From: Flavobacterium aerium
GTDB taxonomy: Bacteria; Bacteroidota; Bacteroidia; Flavobacteriales; Flavobacteriaceae
Direction of reading: 5' to 3'
Assembly: GCF_030766725.1 (NCBI RefSeq)
Contig: NZ_JARQWR010000006.1
Coordinates: 1-64,000 of the forward strand
DNA length: 64,000 nucleotides
The position numbers and the translations under genes were made by a program. This document shows, piece by piece, positions 37,120 through 46,237 of the stretch (position 1 is the first letter of the stretch; the number at the start of each line of letters is the position of its first letter). The notes below the pieces were generated by a model that was not told the DNA's origin, did no database searches, and saw only the letters and a list, made by a program, of their open reading frames with translations.

Positions 37120-37758
37120 ATGAGAATAATAATGGTTTTTTGTTTTAGTTTACTGTTTTATAGTTGTAATGGACAGTTTGGTAATCGACGATCGAATGCA
37201 GAGTATGTTGTTAGTAAAAAGGAATTTAATGATAAATTAGTTGATCATTTTCCTCGTAAATTAAGTTCTCCTCCTACTGAATTTATTAATAGTAAAAACT
37301 CGGCTAAAAACACTGTTGGATTCATGCTGTATGAATATGATGTTAGTATTGAAAAAATAGATTCGGTTGTAGCTGTTGTAGAAAAAATAAAAATAGCAAA
37401 ATACAATTCTAAAGAAAATTGTTTGTTGATTGTAAATCGTTTTGAAACGGTTGATACTTATAAAAATAGAAAAGATATTATTATAGCAGATAGCACTAAA
37501 ATAAATCAAAAATGTTATGAGTTGTTATACCCTATTCCCAATTTTATAAACTATAAAGTGCCCAATAATAATAGTGACTTAAAATTGGAAGGCAATTTTG
37601 ATATTTATGTTTTAGAGGCAAAATCGGGAAATCATTTTAAAGAATTTGATTTACAGCCTAATCCACAAATGCCATCAGAGTGGAAAAATGGATATTCAAA
37701 AGGGATTGCAGTAAGTAAAGAAAAACACACGATAATATATTGGAGTATTATCTGGTAG
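37120..37758 (+). CDS. Lipoprotein behind the Rhs gene, candidate immunity protein (copy A)
   Basis: 212 residues with lipobox FYSC (Cys16). No known domain. It starts 6 bp after the Rhs stop, so the two are translated from the same message. It is a paralogue of the next gene: roughly half-identical in residues 25-155, but identical over the last ~55 residues. Landmarks shared by both: CLLIVNxFETxxTY, PIPNFINY, and PNPQMPSEWKNGYSKGIAVS. As the first gene after a toxin-like tail, it is the best immunity candidate; this is inference from position. Confidence 0.8.
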   Translation: MRIIMVFCFSLLFYSCNGQFGNRRSNAEYVVSKKEFNDKLVDHFPRKLSSPPTEFINSKNSAKNTVGFMLYEYDVSIEKIDSVVAVVEKIKIAKYNSKENCLLIVNRFETVDTYKNRKDIIIADSTKINQKCYELLYPIPNFINYKVPNNNSDLKLEGNFDIYVLEAKSGNHFKEFDLQPNPQMPSEWKNGYSKGIAVSKEKHTIIYWSIIW

Positions 37759-37768
37759 TAAATGAGAT
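37594..37768 (+). repeat. Near-identical 3' segment, copy A
   Basis: 175 bp covering the last ~55 codons, the stop and 10 bp beyond. It matches 38254-38428 with only three substitutions, while the upstream parts of the two genes are strongly diverged. A shorter relative lies at 39648-39701. Confidence 0.95.
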
Positions 37769-37782
37769 AATGTTGGAATACA

Positions 37783-38418
37783 ATGAAAAAAATAGTTTTA
37801 ATTTTTAGTATAAGTTTTTTAACTTTTAGCTGTGTAAATCAAAATTTTGAGTTTAATGAAAAATATCTTAAAGACAGGAGTGAATTTGAAGCTAGTTTGA
37901 TAAATTTTTTCCCAAAAAAAATAATGACTAATCCTGCGAAAGTTATTAGTTCTAAAGATTTATCTAAGAATGATGTAGCAATTATGGTCTATGAATATAA
38001 TGCAGATCCAAAGGTTGTGGATTCTGTAATCAATTATATGGAAAAAAAGAAGGTAGTCAAATATAATTCAAGAAATTCATGCTTGTTAATTGTAAATGGT
38101 TTTGAAACGATTGAAACGTATGAAAATATAGAAAAAGCTATCATAAAAGATAGTACACAAATAAATAAAGAATGTTATAAAGGGTTATTACCTATTCCAA
38201 ACTTTATAAATTATAATTACCCAAACAAAAAAAATGAATTGAAACTAGATGGTAATTTTGATATTTATGTTTTAGAGGCAAAATCGGGAAATCATTTTAA
38301 AGAATTTGATCTACAGCCTAATCCACAAATGCCATCAGAGTGGAAAAATGGATATTCAAAAGGAATTGCAGTAAGTAAAGAAAAACACACAATAATATAT
38401 TGGAGTATTATCTGGTAG
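37783..38418 (+). CDS. Lipoprotein, candidate immunity paralogue (copy B)
   Basis: 211 residues with lipobox TFSC (Cys17). Same architecture as the preceding gene: SEFEASLINFFPKKI, MVYEYNADPKVVDSV, CLLIVNGFETIETY, PIPNFINYNYP, then the shared C-terminal tail. The N-terminal two thirds differ at about half the positions from copy A, whereas the tail is identical. It is 24 bp downstream and in the same direction. It may protect against a different toxin variant or be a retained older immunity gene. Confidence 0.8.
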   Translation: MKKIVLIFSISFLTFSCVNQNFEFNEKYLKDRSEFEASLINFFPKKIMTNPAKVISSKDLSKNDVAIMVYEYNADPKVVDSVINYMEKKKVVKYNSRNSCLLIVNGFETIETYENIEKAIIKDSTQINKECYKGLLPIPNFINYNYPNKKNELKLDGNFDIYVLEAKSGNHFKEFDLQPNPQMPSEWKNGYSKGIAVSKEKHTIIYWSIIW

Positions 38419-38428
38419 TAAATGAGAT
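38254..38428 (+). repeat. Near-identical 3' segment, copy B
   Basis: Second copy of the 175-bp segment (offset 660 bp from copy A). The match begins inside the coding region at AATTTTGAT and ends 10 bp after the stop, a sharp boundary on both sides. Confidence 0.95.
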
Positions 38429-38432
38429 TATA

Positions 38433-38978
38433 ATGTTTAAAAATCGAATGATGCGTTATTTTATTTTTTATATAGTACTGTTTTTAAGTGTTTTATCTTC
38501 CTGTAAGAAGAACGAAGTGAATCATTCTAATCTTGAGAAAAATTTAGAAGAATTATTTTTTACTACTCCAAGTATTAAAGAAAGCCTATTTAAGACTTTT
38601 AACTTAAATGATTCTCAAAAATCAAAAGTGTTTAAGGTAATAATTTCAAGACGCAATCAATTTGTAAGAATAACGATTCATCAAATTTTTTATACTTCTG
38701 AATTGGAAGAACTTCCATTAGGAGTAATTAAACATGAAAATAATCTGTTTCTTTATTATAATGGACTTGAAATAATCGCTCATGATGCAATAAGCCGTAA
38801 TAAATTAAATAAAATACTGAAACAAGTAAATAGCGAACTTGAAGTTTCAAATTCAAAGATTTATGATAGTCGTGTTGTTCAATTTGATCTTGATGTAAAT
38901 AATAGAATAAAAATAAATTTTCCAGCAATTTTACCTTTTGATGAAGTGATAAATAAAGAATTACTTTGGGAGAAATAA
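38433..38978 (+). CDS. Lipoprotein of unknown function in the immunity array
   Basis: 181 residues from the ATG at 38433 (alternatives at 38448 and 38451 also leave a good lipoprotein signal, lipobox LSSC). The mature part is rich in Asn, Lys and Glu with KVFKVIISRRNQFVRITIHQIFYTSELEEL and no recognised domain. The frame reaches back to 38400 inside the previous gene, but an ATG start at 38433 is preferred. It is unrelated in sequence to copies A and B. Its place in the run of lipoproteins behind the Rhs gene is the only functional hint. Confidence 0.72.
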   Translation: MFKNRMMRYFIFYIVLFLSVLSSCKKNEVNHSNLEKNLEELFFTTPSIKESLFKTFNLNDSQKSKVFKVIISRRNQFVRITIHQIFYTSELEELPLGVIKHENNLFLYYNGLEIIAHDAISRNKLNKILKQVNSELEVSNSKIYDSRVVQFDLDVNNRIKINFPAILPFDEVINKELLWEK

Positions 38979-39003
38979 TTGAAATGTATAAAATTATATA
39001 TTC

Positions 39004-39423
39004 ATGAAATATATTAGCTCAATTATTATAATCTATTTGTTTACTTCATGCCATTCATCTTCTAAGAAAGAGATATTTTGTGTTAAAGATGTGTCATATG
39101 ATTCTCGTGAAATGACACTTACTCCAGCCTTAATTAAAGTTGTAATTAAGGATTATAATGGTATTATTTCTAAAGAGATAAAAGCAAATTTAGTAAAAGA
39201 TATCATTTTTTACTCAATTGAAAAACAGGATAGATTCTATTTTAAAAAAGGAGATTATTATGAAGAGAAAGATGGAGATATTACCATTGGGGTAAGTACT
39301 AATTTTTTTGATGCAGAAAAAGATAATAAACGTACAGCAGAACAAATCGAAGACTTTTTAATTCAAAAGGGTATTGGTCTGGTAATTGGGACAGATACAA
39401 TTAAGGCACAGGAATGTAATTAA
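39004..39423 (+). CDS. Lipoprotein in the immunity array, 139 aa
   Basis: Lipobox FTSC (Cys16). The mature protein is short, has no known domain, and ends TAEQIEDFLIQKGIGLVIGTDTIKAQECN. That ending is repeated, slightly diverged, at the end of the pseudogene downstream, so relatives of this gene have been duplicated and recombined here. It lies 25 bp after the previous gene, in the same direction. Confidence 0.75.
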   Translation: MKYISSIIIIYLFTSCHSSSKKEIFCVKDVSYDSREMTLTPALIKVVIKDYNGIISKEIKANLVKDIIFYSIEKQDRFYFKKGDYYEEKDGDITIGVSTNFFDAEKDNKRTAEQIEDFLIQKGIGLVIGTDTIKAQECN

Positions 39424-39464
39424 TTTCCATTGAAATTTTAGCAGATATAATATTATAATCTTTA

Positions 39465-39794
39465 ATGAATTATATGAAATATGTATTATTAATATTTGTA
39501 ATTATATCTACAATTTCTTGTACTAAGAAGTTTACTGATACAGCTTTATGTTTTACTAAATTAACAGGTAATGTTAATGAAAATTCATTAGAATCCACTG
39601 TGATTAGAATTATATGATGCCGGAAATGCTCGATCAATTAATAATATAAAAGAATTTTATTTACAACCCAATCCACAAATGCCATCAGAGTGGCAAAATG
39701 GAAATCAAAAGAGGTTGAAGATTATTTAACGCAAAAAGGAATAGGATTGGTAATAGGAAAAGATACAATTAGGGTAAAGGAATGTAACTTTTAA
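39465..39794 (+). pseudogene. Mosaic remnant of lipoprotein genes
   Basis: Three pieces in different frames. (1) A lipoprotein start from the ATG at 39465 (MNYMKYVLLIFVIISTISC), which hits a TGA after 50 codons. (2) In another frame, LYDAGNARSINNIKEFYLQPNPQMPSEWQNG, which matches the conserved tail of copies A and B. (3) In a third frame, EVEDYLTQKGIGLVIGKDTIRVKEC, which matches the end of the 39004-39423 gene. The fusion lies around 39700. It cannot encode one protein and records deletion between neighbouring immunity-type genes. Confidence 0.85.
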
Positions 39795-39861
39795 AAATAA
39801 TAAAAAGTAAAATCCGTTTGCAAATGGGTTTTAGATGAATATTTAGAATGGAAGTTGATCA

Positions 39862-39900
39862 AACCTAATACTAGATAGATTATAGTACTAGGTTTTTTTT
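39862..39900 (+). terminator. Terminator of the Rhs island
   Basis: 12-bp stem AACCTAATACTA/TAGTACTAGGTT with one mismatch, a 9-nt loop and an eight-T tail. It closes the island and isolates it from guaA. Confidence 0.8.
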
Positions 39901-40023
39901 AATTAAAACAGAAGTGAAACCTTTTCTACTTCAATACAAAGCGATTAGCCATTCTATTTTGCATGAAAAAAGAAGGAATTAAAAAAATTCAATTTTTCAA
40001 TTTTTCATTCTAAAATTAATAGT

Positions 40024-40031
40024 TATTTTTG
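40024..40031 (+). promoter_or_regulatory. -7 element of guaA, abutting the start codon
   Basis: TATTTTTG matches TAnnTTTG and is followed by CAC and then the guaA ATG. A transcript from it would have essentially no 5' leader. Confidence 0.6.
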
Positions 40032-40034
40032 CAC

Positions 40035-41564
40035 ATGCAACACAACGTACTAATTTTAGATTTCGGATCGCAATACACACAACTTATTGCACGAAGAGTT
40101 CGCGAGTTAAATATTTTCTGCGAAATCTTTCCTTACAATCATTTTCCGAGTGATTTATCGAGTTATAAAGCGGTTATCCTTTCTGGTAGCCCATTTTCTG
40201 TAAGAGCTGACGATGCTCCTCATCCTGATTTATCCCAAATTAGAGGTAAATTGCCTTTGTTGGCAGTTTGTTATGGTGCTCAATATTTGGCCCATTTTCA
40301 TGGTGGTGAGGTAGCTCCATCCAATACGAGAGAATACGGTAGAGCCAATTTGAGCTTTATTAAAGAAGGAGAAGTATTCTTAGAAGGAGTTTCACCAAAC
40401 AGTCAAGTTTGGATGAGCCATAGTGATACAATCAAAACATTGCCAACAAATGGTGTTCGTTTAGCGAGTACTGCAGATGTTGAAAATGCAGCGTATAAAA
40501 TAGAAGGAGAAACAACCTATGCAATTCAGTTTCACCCAGAAGTATACCATTCAATAGATGGTAAACAAATGTTGGAGAACTTCTTAGTTAAAATTGCTGA
40601 GGTCCCACAAACGTGGACTTCAAGTTCTTTTGTAGAAGAAAATGTAGCAGAGCTAAAAGCAAAACTACAAAATGATAAAGTAGTTCTAGGACTTTCTGGA
40701 GGAGTAGATTCTACGGTAGCGGCAGTGTTATTACACCAAGCAATTGGAGAAAATCTATACTGTATTTTTGTAAACAACGGACTATTGCGTAAAAACGAAT
40801 TCGAAAACGTATTGGATCAATACAAGGGAATGGGTTTAAATGTAAAAGGAGTAGATGCTTCGGCACGTTTTTTGACTGAATTAGCAGGTATAGAAGACCC
40901 AGAATTAAAGAGAAAAACGATAGGAAGAGTATTCATTGAAGTTTTTGATGATGAAGCTCACTTGATAGAAGATGTAAAATGGTTAGCCCAAGGAACTATT
41001 TACCCAGATGTAATTGAATCTGTTTCAGTAAAAGGACCATCAGCGACAATCAAATCACACCACAATGTAGGAGGTTTACCAGATTACATGAAATTACAAA
41101 TTGTTGAACCACTTCGTATGTTGTTTAAAGACGAAGTAAGAAGAGTAGGGGCAACATTAGGTATTGATGCAGCGTTATTAGGAAGACACCCATTCCCAGG
41201 ACCAGGATTATCAATCCGTATCCTAGGAGATATTACACCAGAGAAAGTAAGAATACTACAAGAAGTAGATGCCGTATTTATTGACGGATTGAAATCTTGG
41301 GGATTATATGATAAAGTTTGGCAAGCAGGAGCAATCCTATTGCCAGTGAATAGTGTGGGAGTTATGGGTGACGAACGTACTTACGAAAAAGTAGTAGCGT
41401 TAAGAGCCGTAGAATCTACAGACGGTATGACAGCGGATTGGGTACATTTACCATATGATTTCCTAATGAAAGTGTCAAACGATATTATCAATAAGGTCAA
41501 AGGAGTGAATAGAGTCGTATACGATATTAGTTCAAAACCACCTGCAACCATTGAATGGGAATAA
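40035..41564 (+). CDS. guaA: GMP synthase (glutamine-hydrolysing)
   Basis: 509 residues. An N-terminal class I glutamine amidotransferase ([19 protein letters not shown]; nucleophile C79 in [15 protein letters not shown]) precedes the ATP pyrophosphatase domain ([13 protein letters not shown]) and the dimerisation domain with [12 protein letters not shown] and a KPPATIEWE end. It converts XMP to GMP. The start is ATG 40035 ([10 protein letters not shown]); a TTG two codons earlier is not used. The -7 box is only 3 bp upstream of this ATG. Confidence 0.98.
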   Translation: MQHNVLILDFGSQYTQLIARRVRELNIFCEIFPYNHFPSDLSSYKAVILSGSPFSVRADDAPHPDLSQIRGKLPLLAVCYGAQYLAHFHGGEVAPSNTREYGRANLSFIKEGEVFLEGVSPNSQVWMSHSDTIKTLPTNGVRLASTADVENAAYKIEGETTYAIQFHPEVYHSIDGKQMLENFLVKIAEVPQTWTSSSFVEENVAELKAKLQNDKVVLGLSGGVDSTVAAVLLHQAIGENLYCIFVNNGLLRKNEFENVLDQYKGMGLNVKGVDASARFLTELAGIEDPELKRKTIGRVFIEVFDDEAHLIEDVKWLAQGTIYPDVIESVSVKGPSATIKSHHNVGGLPDYMKLQIVEPLRMLFKDEVRRVGATLGIDAALLGRHPFPGPGLSIRILGDITPEKVRILQEVDAVFIDGLKSWGLYDKVWQAGAILLPVNSVGVMGDERTYEKVVALRAVESTDGMTADWVHLPYDFLMKVSNDIINKVKGVNRVVYDISSKPPATIEWE

Positions 41565-41580
41565 GAATTGTAATATAACC

Positions 41581-41618
41581 ATAAGTCGTTACTTTTAAAT
41601 ATTAAAGTAACGACTTAT
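41581..41618. repeat. 15-bp perfect inverted repeat between guaA and the LysM gene
   Basis: ATAAGTCGTTACTTT and its exact complement around an 8-nt loop. No T-run follows on the plus strand, so it is not a classic terminator. It ends 22 bp before the LysM start and overlaps an upstream in-frame ATG at 41617. Confidence 0.85.
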
Positions 41619-41640
41619 GACCTTAATAAATAAAACGATA

Positions 41641-43659
41641 ATGAAGCATTTTTTTGTATTAATTGTGTCCGTATTTGTTATTTCTTGTAGTGCTTTTGCA
41701 AAACAAGAGAAGTATGTTAAGCACAAAGTAGAGAAAGGACAAACGGTTACTCAGATTGCTAAAATCTATAAAGTGACACCGTTCGATATCTACAAGCTGA
41801 ATCCAGATGCTCAAAATGGTTTGCAAGAAAACACGATCATTTTGGTACCCGGTCAATCCAGTAATACAAATAGTGTAATCAAAAACAGTAATAATGCTAC
41901 TCCTGTCACTTCTAACAGTAGCAAAAAAACGCATGAAGTAGCTCCAAAAGAGACTTTATTTGGCATTGCCAAAAAATATGAAGTATCTGTAACAGATCTT
42001 GAAAAAGAAAACAAAGAAGCTTTAAAAGAAGGACTTAAAACAGGTCAGGTAATCCTGATTCCTGAAAAAAGAGAACTATCTAACGCAGAGAAAAGAGCGG
42101 AAAGAAGAGAAGAACGTCGTGAAGAACGAAAAGAAAAGAAAGAACAGGCAAAAGCAGCAGATGACTTTGTGATTCACGAAGTACAATCTAAAGAAACAAA
42201 ATATGCAATTGCAAAAAAATACGGAATTACAGTTCAGGAATTAGAAAAACAAAACCCTGAAGTGAAGGACGGACTACCTTTAGGATTCAGATTGAAGATT
42301 AAAGGAGGAAATGGTATTGCAAAAGCAGAAGAAAAACCAGTCCATGAAGTTCCTGCCAAAAATGCTGATTTCAAGGAATACGAAGTTAAACCAAAAGAAA
42401 CACTATACAGTTTATCGAGAAGCTTCGGATTAAAAGAAGACGAATTGGTTGCTTTGAATCCTGATTTAAAGAATGGAGTAAAAGTAGGAATGATGCTAAA
42501 GGTTCCTGCAAAAGCAAGTACAGCGATTGTTGAAGAAGTAAAAGACTCTAAAGAAAAAGAATACAGAGATTTAACAAATAAGATCAACAATAAAGACCGA
42601 AAAGAATTGGTGATGCTATTGCCATTCAATCTTTCTAAAATAGCAAGCGACACAGTGAATTCTCAAAGTGCTCGTTTGAAGAAAGATAAGTTTTTAAACA
42701 TGACCCTAGATTTCTATTCAGGAGCATTAATGGCAATTGACTCTGCAAAAAGATTAGGATTGAATGTAAACATCAAGATTTTTGATTCACAAGAAACAAA
42801 GAACTCTTCGAATGTAGCCAAAATCATTAATGCAAATAATAACTTTGCGAATGTTGATGCAGTGATCGGACCATTCTATCAATCTAATATCGAAGCTACA
42901 GCAGAATTATTAAAAAATACAGATGTACCGTTAATATCTCCATTGTCAAAAGAACCGGGAAAATTGTATAGTAACTTATTCCAATCAATGCCTTCTTCTG
43001 ACTATGTAAAACAAGCTATGTTAGATTATTTACGTTCAAAAAATGGTAATGTAATTGCAATTGTTGACGCTAAAAAAGGAAGCTCTAAAAAGTTTATTAC
43101 AGATCATTATGCAGGAGTGCGTTTTGTACAATTAGACGATAAAGGAGCAATTCTACCAGAAAGCTTAAAAGGATTATTATCAAAAGATAAAGCCAATTAT
43201 GTAATTCTTGAAACCGAACGTGCCAATATGATTCTGAATGCAACTAATTTGTTATTAGCGGAAATTCCAAACTATGATATTAAATTAGTAACATTGGATA
43301 AAAACGAAACATTTGATTATGATGAGATATCTTCAAGCCGTTTAACGAAGTTGAATTTACATTATCCATCAATGTCACGTGATAATGATGCACCAGGAGT
43401 AGTGAGTTTCTTTGAGAACTACAAGAAAAAGAATAATATTTTCCCAAATCAATTTGCAGTACGTGGGTTTGATGTTACATTTGATGTATTGTTGAGATTA
43501 TCACAAAGAAGAAGTTTTACAGATACCGTTGAAGATATTGCAACAGAGCAAATGGAAAGTAAATTCGTTTACGAGAAAAAAACATCTGGAGGATACTTCA
43601 ATAAAGGGGTTTACATTCTGTATTACGATACCGATTTAACGGTAAAAGAAGCAAAATAA
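41641..43659 (+). CDS. Exported protein with four LysM domains and a PBP1-like ligand-binding domain
   Basis: 672 residues. A signal peptide with a possible lipobox (VISC) precedes four LysM repeats: HKVEKGQTVTQIAKIYKV, HEVAPKETLFGIAKKYEV, HEVQSKETKYAIAKKYGI and YEVKPKETLYSLSRSFGL. A highly charged RAERREERREERKEKKE stretch lies between the second and third. The C-terminal ~350 residues resemble type I periplasmic binding proteins (DFYSGALMAIDSAKRLGLNV, VIGPFYQSNIEATAELL, VPLISPLSKEPGKLY). Role: LysM binds peptidoglycan; the second domain may sense a ligand. I choose ATG 41641 over 41617 because the signal peptide begins there. Confidence 0.88.
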   Translation: MKHFFVLIVSVFVISCSAFAKQEKYVKHKVEKGQTVTQIAKIYKVTPFDIYKLNPDAQNGLQENTIILVPGQSSNTNSVIKNSNNATPVTSNSSKKTHEVAPKETLFGIAKKYEVSVTDLEKENKEALKEGLKTGQVILIPEKRELSNAEKRAERREERREERKEKKEQAKAADDFVIHEVQSKETKYAIAKKYGITVQELEKQNPEVKDGLPLGFRLKIKGGNGIAKAEEKPVHEVPAKNADFKEYEVKPKETLYSLSRSFGLKEDELVALNPDLKNGVKVGMMLKVPAKASTAIVEEVKDSKEKEYRDLTNKINNKDRKELVMLLPFNLSKIASDTVNSQSARLKKDKFLNMTLDFYSGALMAIDSAKRLGLNVNIKIFDSQETKNSSNVAKIINANNNFANVDAVIGPFYQSNIEATAELLKNTDVPLISPLSKEPGKLYSNLFQSMPSSDYVKQAMLDYLRSKNGNVIAIVDAKKGSSKKFITDHYAGVRFVQLDDKGAILPESLKGLLSKDKANYVILETERANMILNATNLLLAEIPNYDIKLVTLDKNETFDYDEISSSRLTKLNLHYPSMSRDNDAPGVVSFFENYKKKNNIFPNQFAVRGFDVTFDVLLRLSQRRSFTDTVEDIATEQMESKFVYEKKTSGGYFNKGVYILYYDTDLTVKEAK

Positions 43660-43714
43660 ATTATAAAGTATAGCGGGAACTATAATACGCTATCTTTAGA
43701 AAAAAAATAAAGTC

Positions 43715-44116
43715 ATGACATCTAAAATCACTTATTTAGGTTCGTTGAGAACCTCTTCGATACATTTGAAATCAGGCAGTGAAATTATTTCAGATGCACC
43801 AGTAGATAATAAAGGGAAAGGCGAAGCTTTTTCTCCTACAGATACCGTTGCAAATGCTTTGGGAAGCTGTATGATGACCATTATGGCAATTAAAGCTGGA
43901 GAAATGGGAGTAGATTTAACAGGATCTACAGCTGGAGTTACAAAAACAATGCGTGCAGAACCACGTATGATTTCTAAAATAGAAGTCGTATTTGATATGA
44001 CTGCGACAGTAGATGCACGAACAAAATTAATCTTAGAACGCGTGGCACATACTTGTCCGGTGCATTTAAGCCTGCACCCAGATATTGTAAAAGAAATCAC
44101 GTTTAACTGGAAATAA
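43715..44116 (+). CDS. OsmC family protein (peroxide-reducing type)
   Basis: 133 residues covering the OsmC/Ohr fold. The two redox cysteines are present: C52 in LGSCMMTIMAI and C114 in HTCPVHLSL, with the intervening FSPTDTVANALGSC. Members reduce organic hydroperoxides; whether this is OsmC or YhfA-type cannot be told. It lies 55 bp after the LysM gene. Confidence 0.92.
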   Translation: MTSKITYLGSLRTSSIHLKSGSEIISDAPVDNKGKGEAFSPTDTVANALGSCMMTIMAIKAGEMGVDLTGSTAGVTKTMRAEPRMISKIEVVFDMTATVDARTKLILERVAHTCPVHLSLHPDIVKEITFNWK

Positions 44117-44119
44117 ACG

Positions 44120-44141
44120 CCCTGAATTTCAGGGTTTTTTT
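44120..44141 (+). terminator. osmC terminator, touching the next start codon
   Basis: CCCTGA/TCAGGG stem with a 3-nt loop and a seven-T tail. The ATG of the DUF3820 gene is the very next base. Confidence 0.8.
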
Positions 44142-44372
44142 ATGGATAAAAATCAAGAACAATTAGTCAAATTAGCACACACAAGAATGCCCTTCGGTAA
44201 ATATGAAGGACGCTATTTGATTGAACTTCCCGAACACTATATCGTTTGGTATCAGAATAAAGGATTTCCAAAAGGACAATTAGGAGAACAATTGCAATTG
44301 ATTTATGAACTAAAACTAAATGGATTAGAAGAATTGATTCGTAATATTCAACGAAAATATCCGAAACCATAA
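44142..44372 (+). CDS. DUF3820 protein
   Basis: 76 residues with the DUF3820 pattern TRMPFGKYEGRYLIELPEHYIVWYQNKGFPKGQLGEQL. This small family (often called putative quorum-sensing-regulated factor) also occurs fused to exonuclease domains; its function is unknown. The ATG follows the terminator T-run without a gap, so it is either expressed by read-through from osmC or uses a start that needs no leader. Confidence 0.85.
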   Translation: MDKNQEQLVKLAHTRMPFGKYEGRYLIELPEHYIVWYQNKGFPKGQLGEQLQLIYELKLNGLEELIRNIQRKYPKP

Positions 44373-44511
44373 AAAATAATAATATAGGTAAAGAAGCACT
44401 ATAGAAGTAAATGCCTACAGATTACCGATTAAAACCGAGAATACATTTGGAATATTTCAACATTGTTTCATTTTCAAATTGATCAATGGATTAATTCTCA
44501 AATTATAATCG

Positions 44512-44519
44512 TATTTTTG
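44512..44519 (+). promoter_or_regulatory. -7 element of pyrG
   Basis: TATTTTTG matches TAnnTTTG, 51 bp before the pyrG ATG. The rest of the 198-bp gap shows nothing else clear. Confidence 0.6.
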
Positions 44520-44531
44520 CCAAGTTTTTGA

Positions 44532-46187
<1,656 letters not shown>

Positions 46188-46237
46188 TTAAATAAATTTA
46201 ATATCGATTGTAGCATCAGCTGCATTAAAGTAAAACA

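Noticed and set aside
39004..39423. Part of the mosaic pseudogene
   Set aside because: The frame is intact with a good lipoprotein signal; only the stretch from 39465 is broken.
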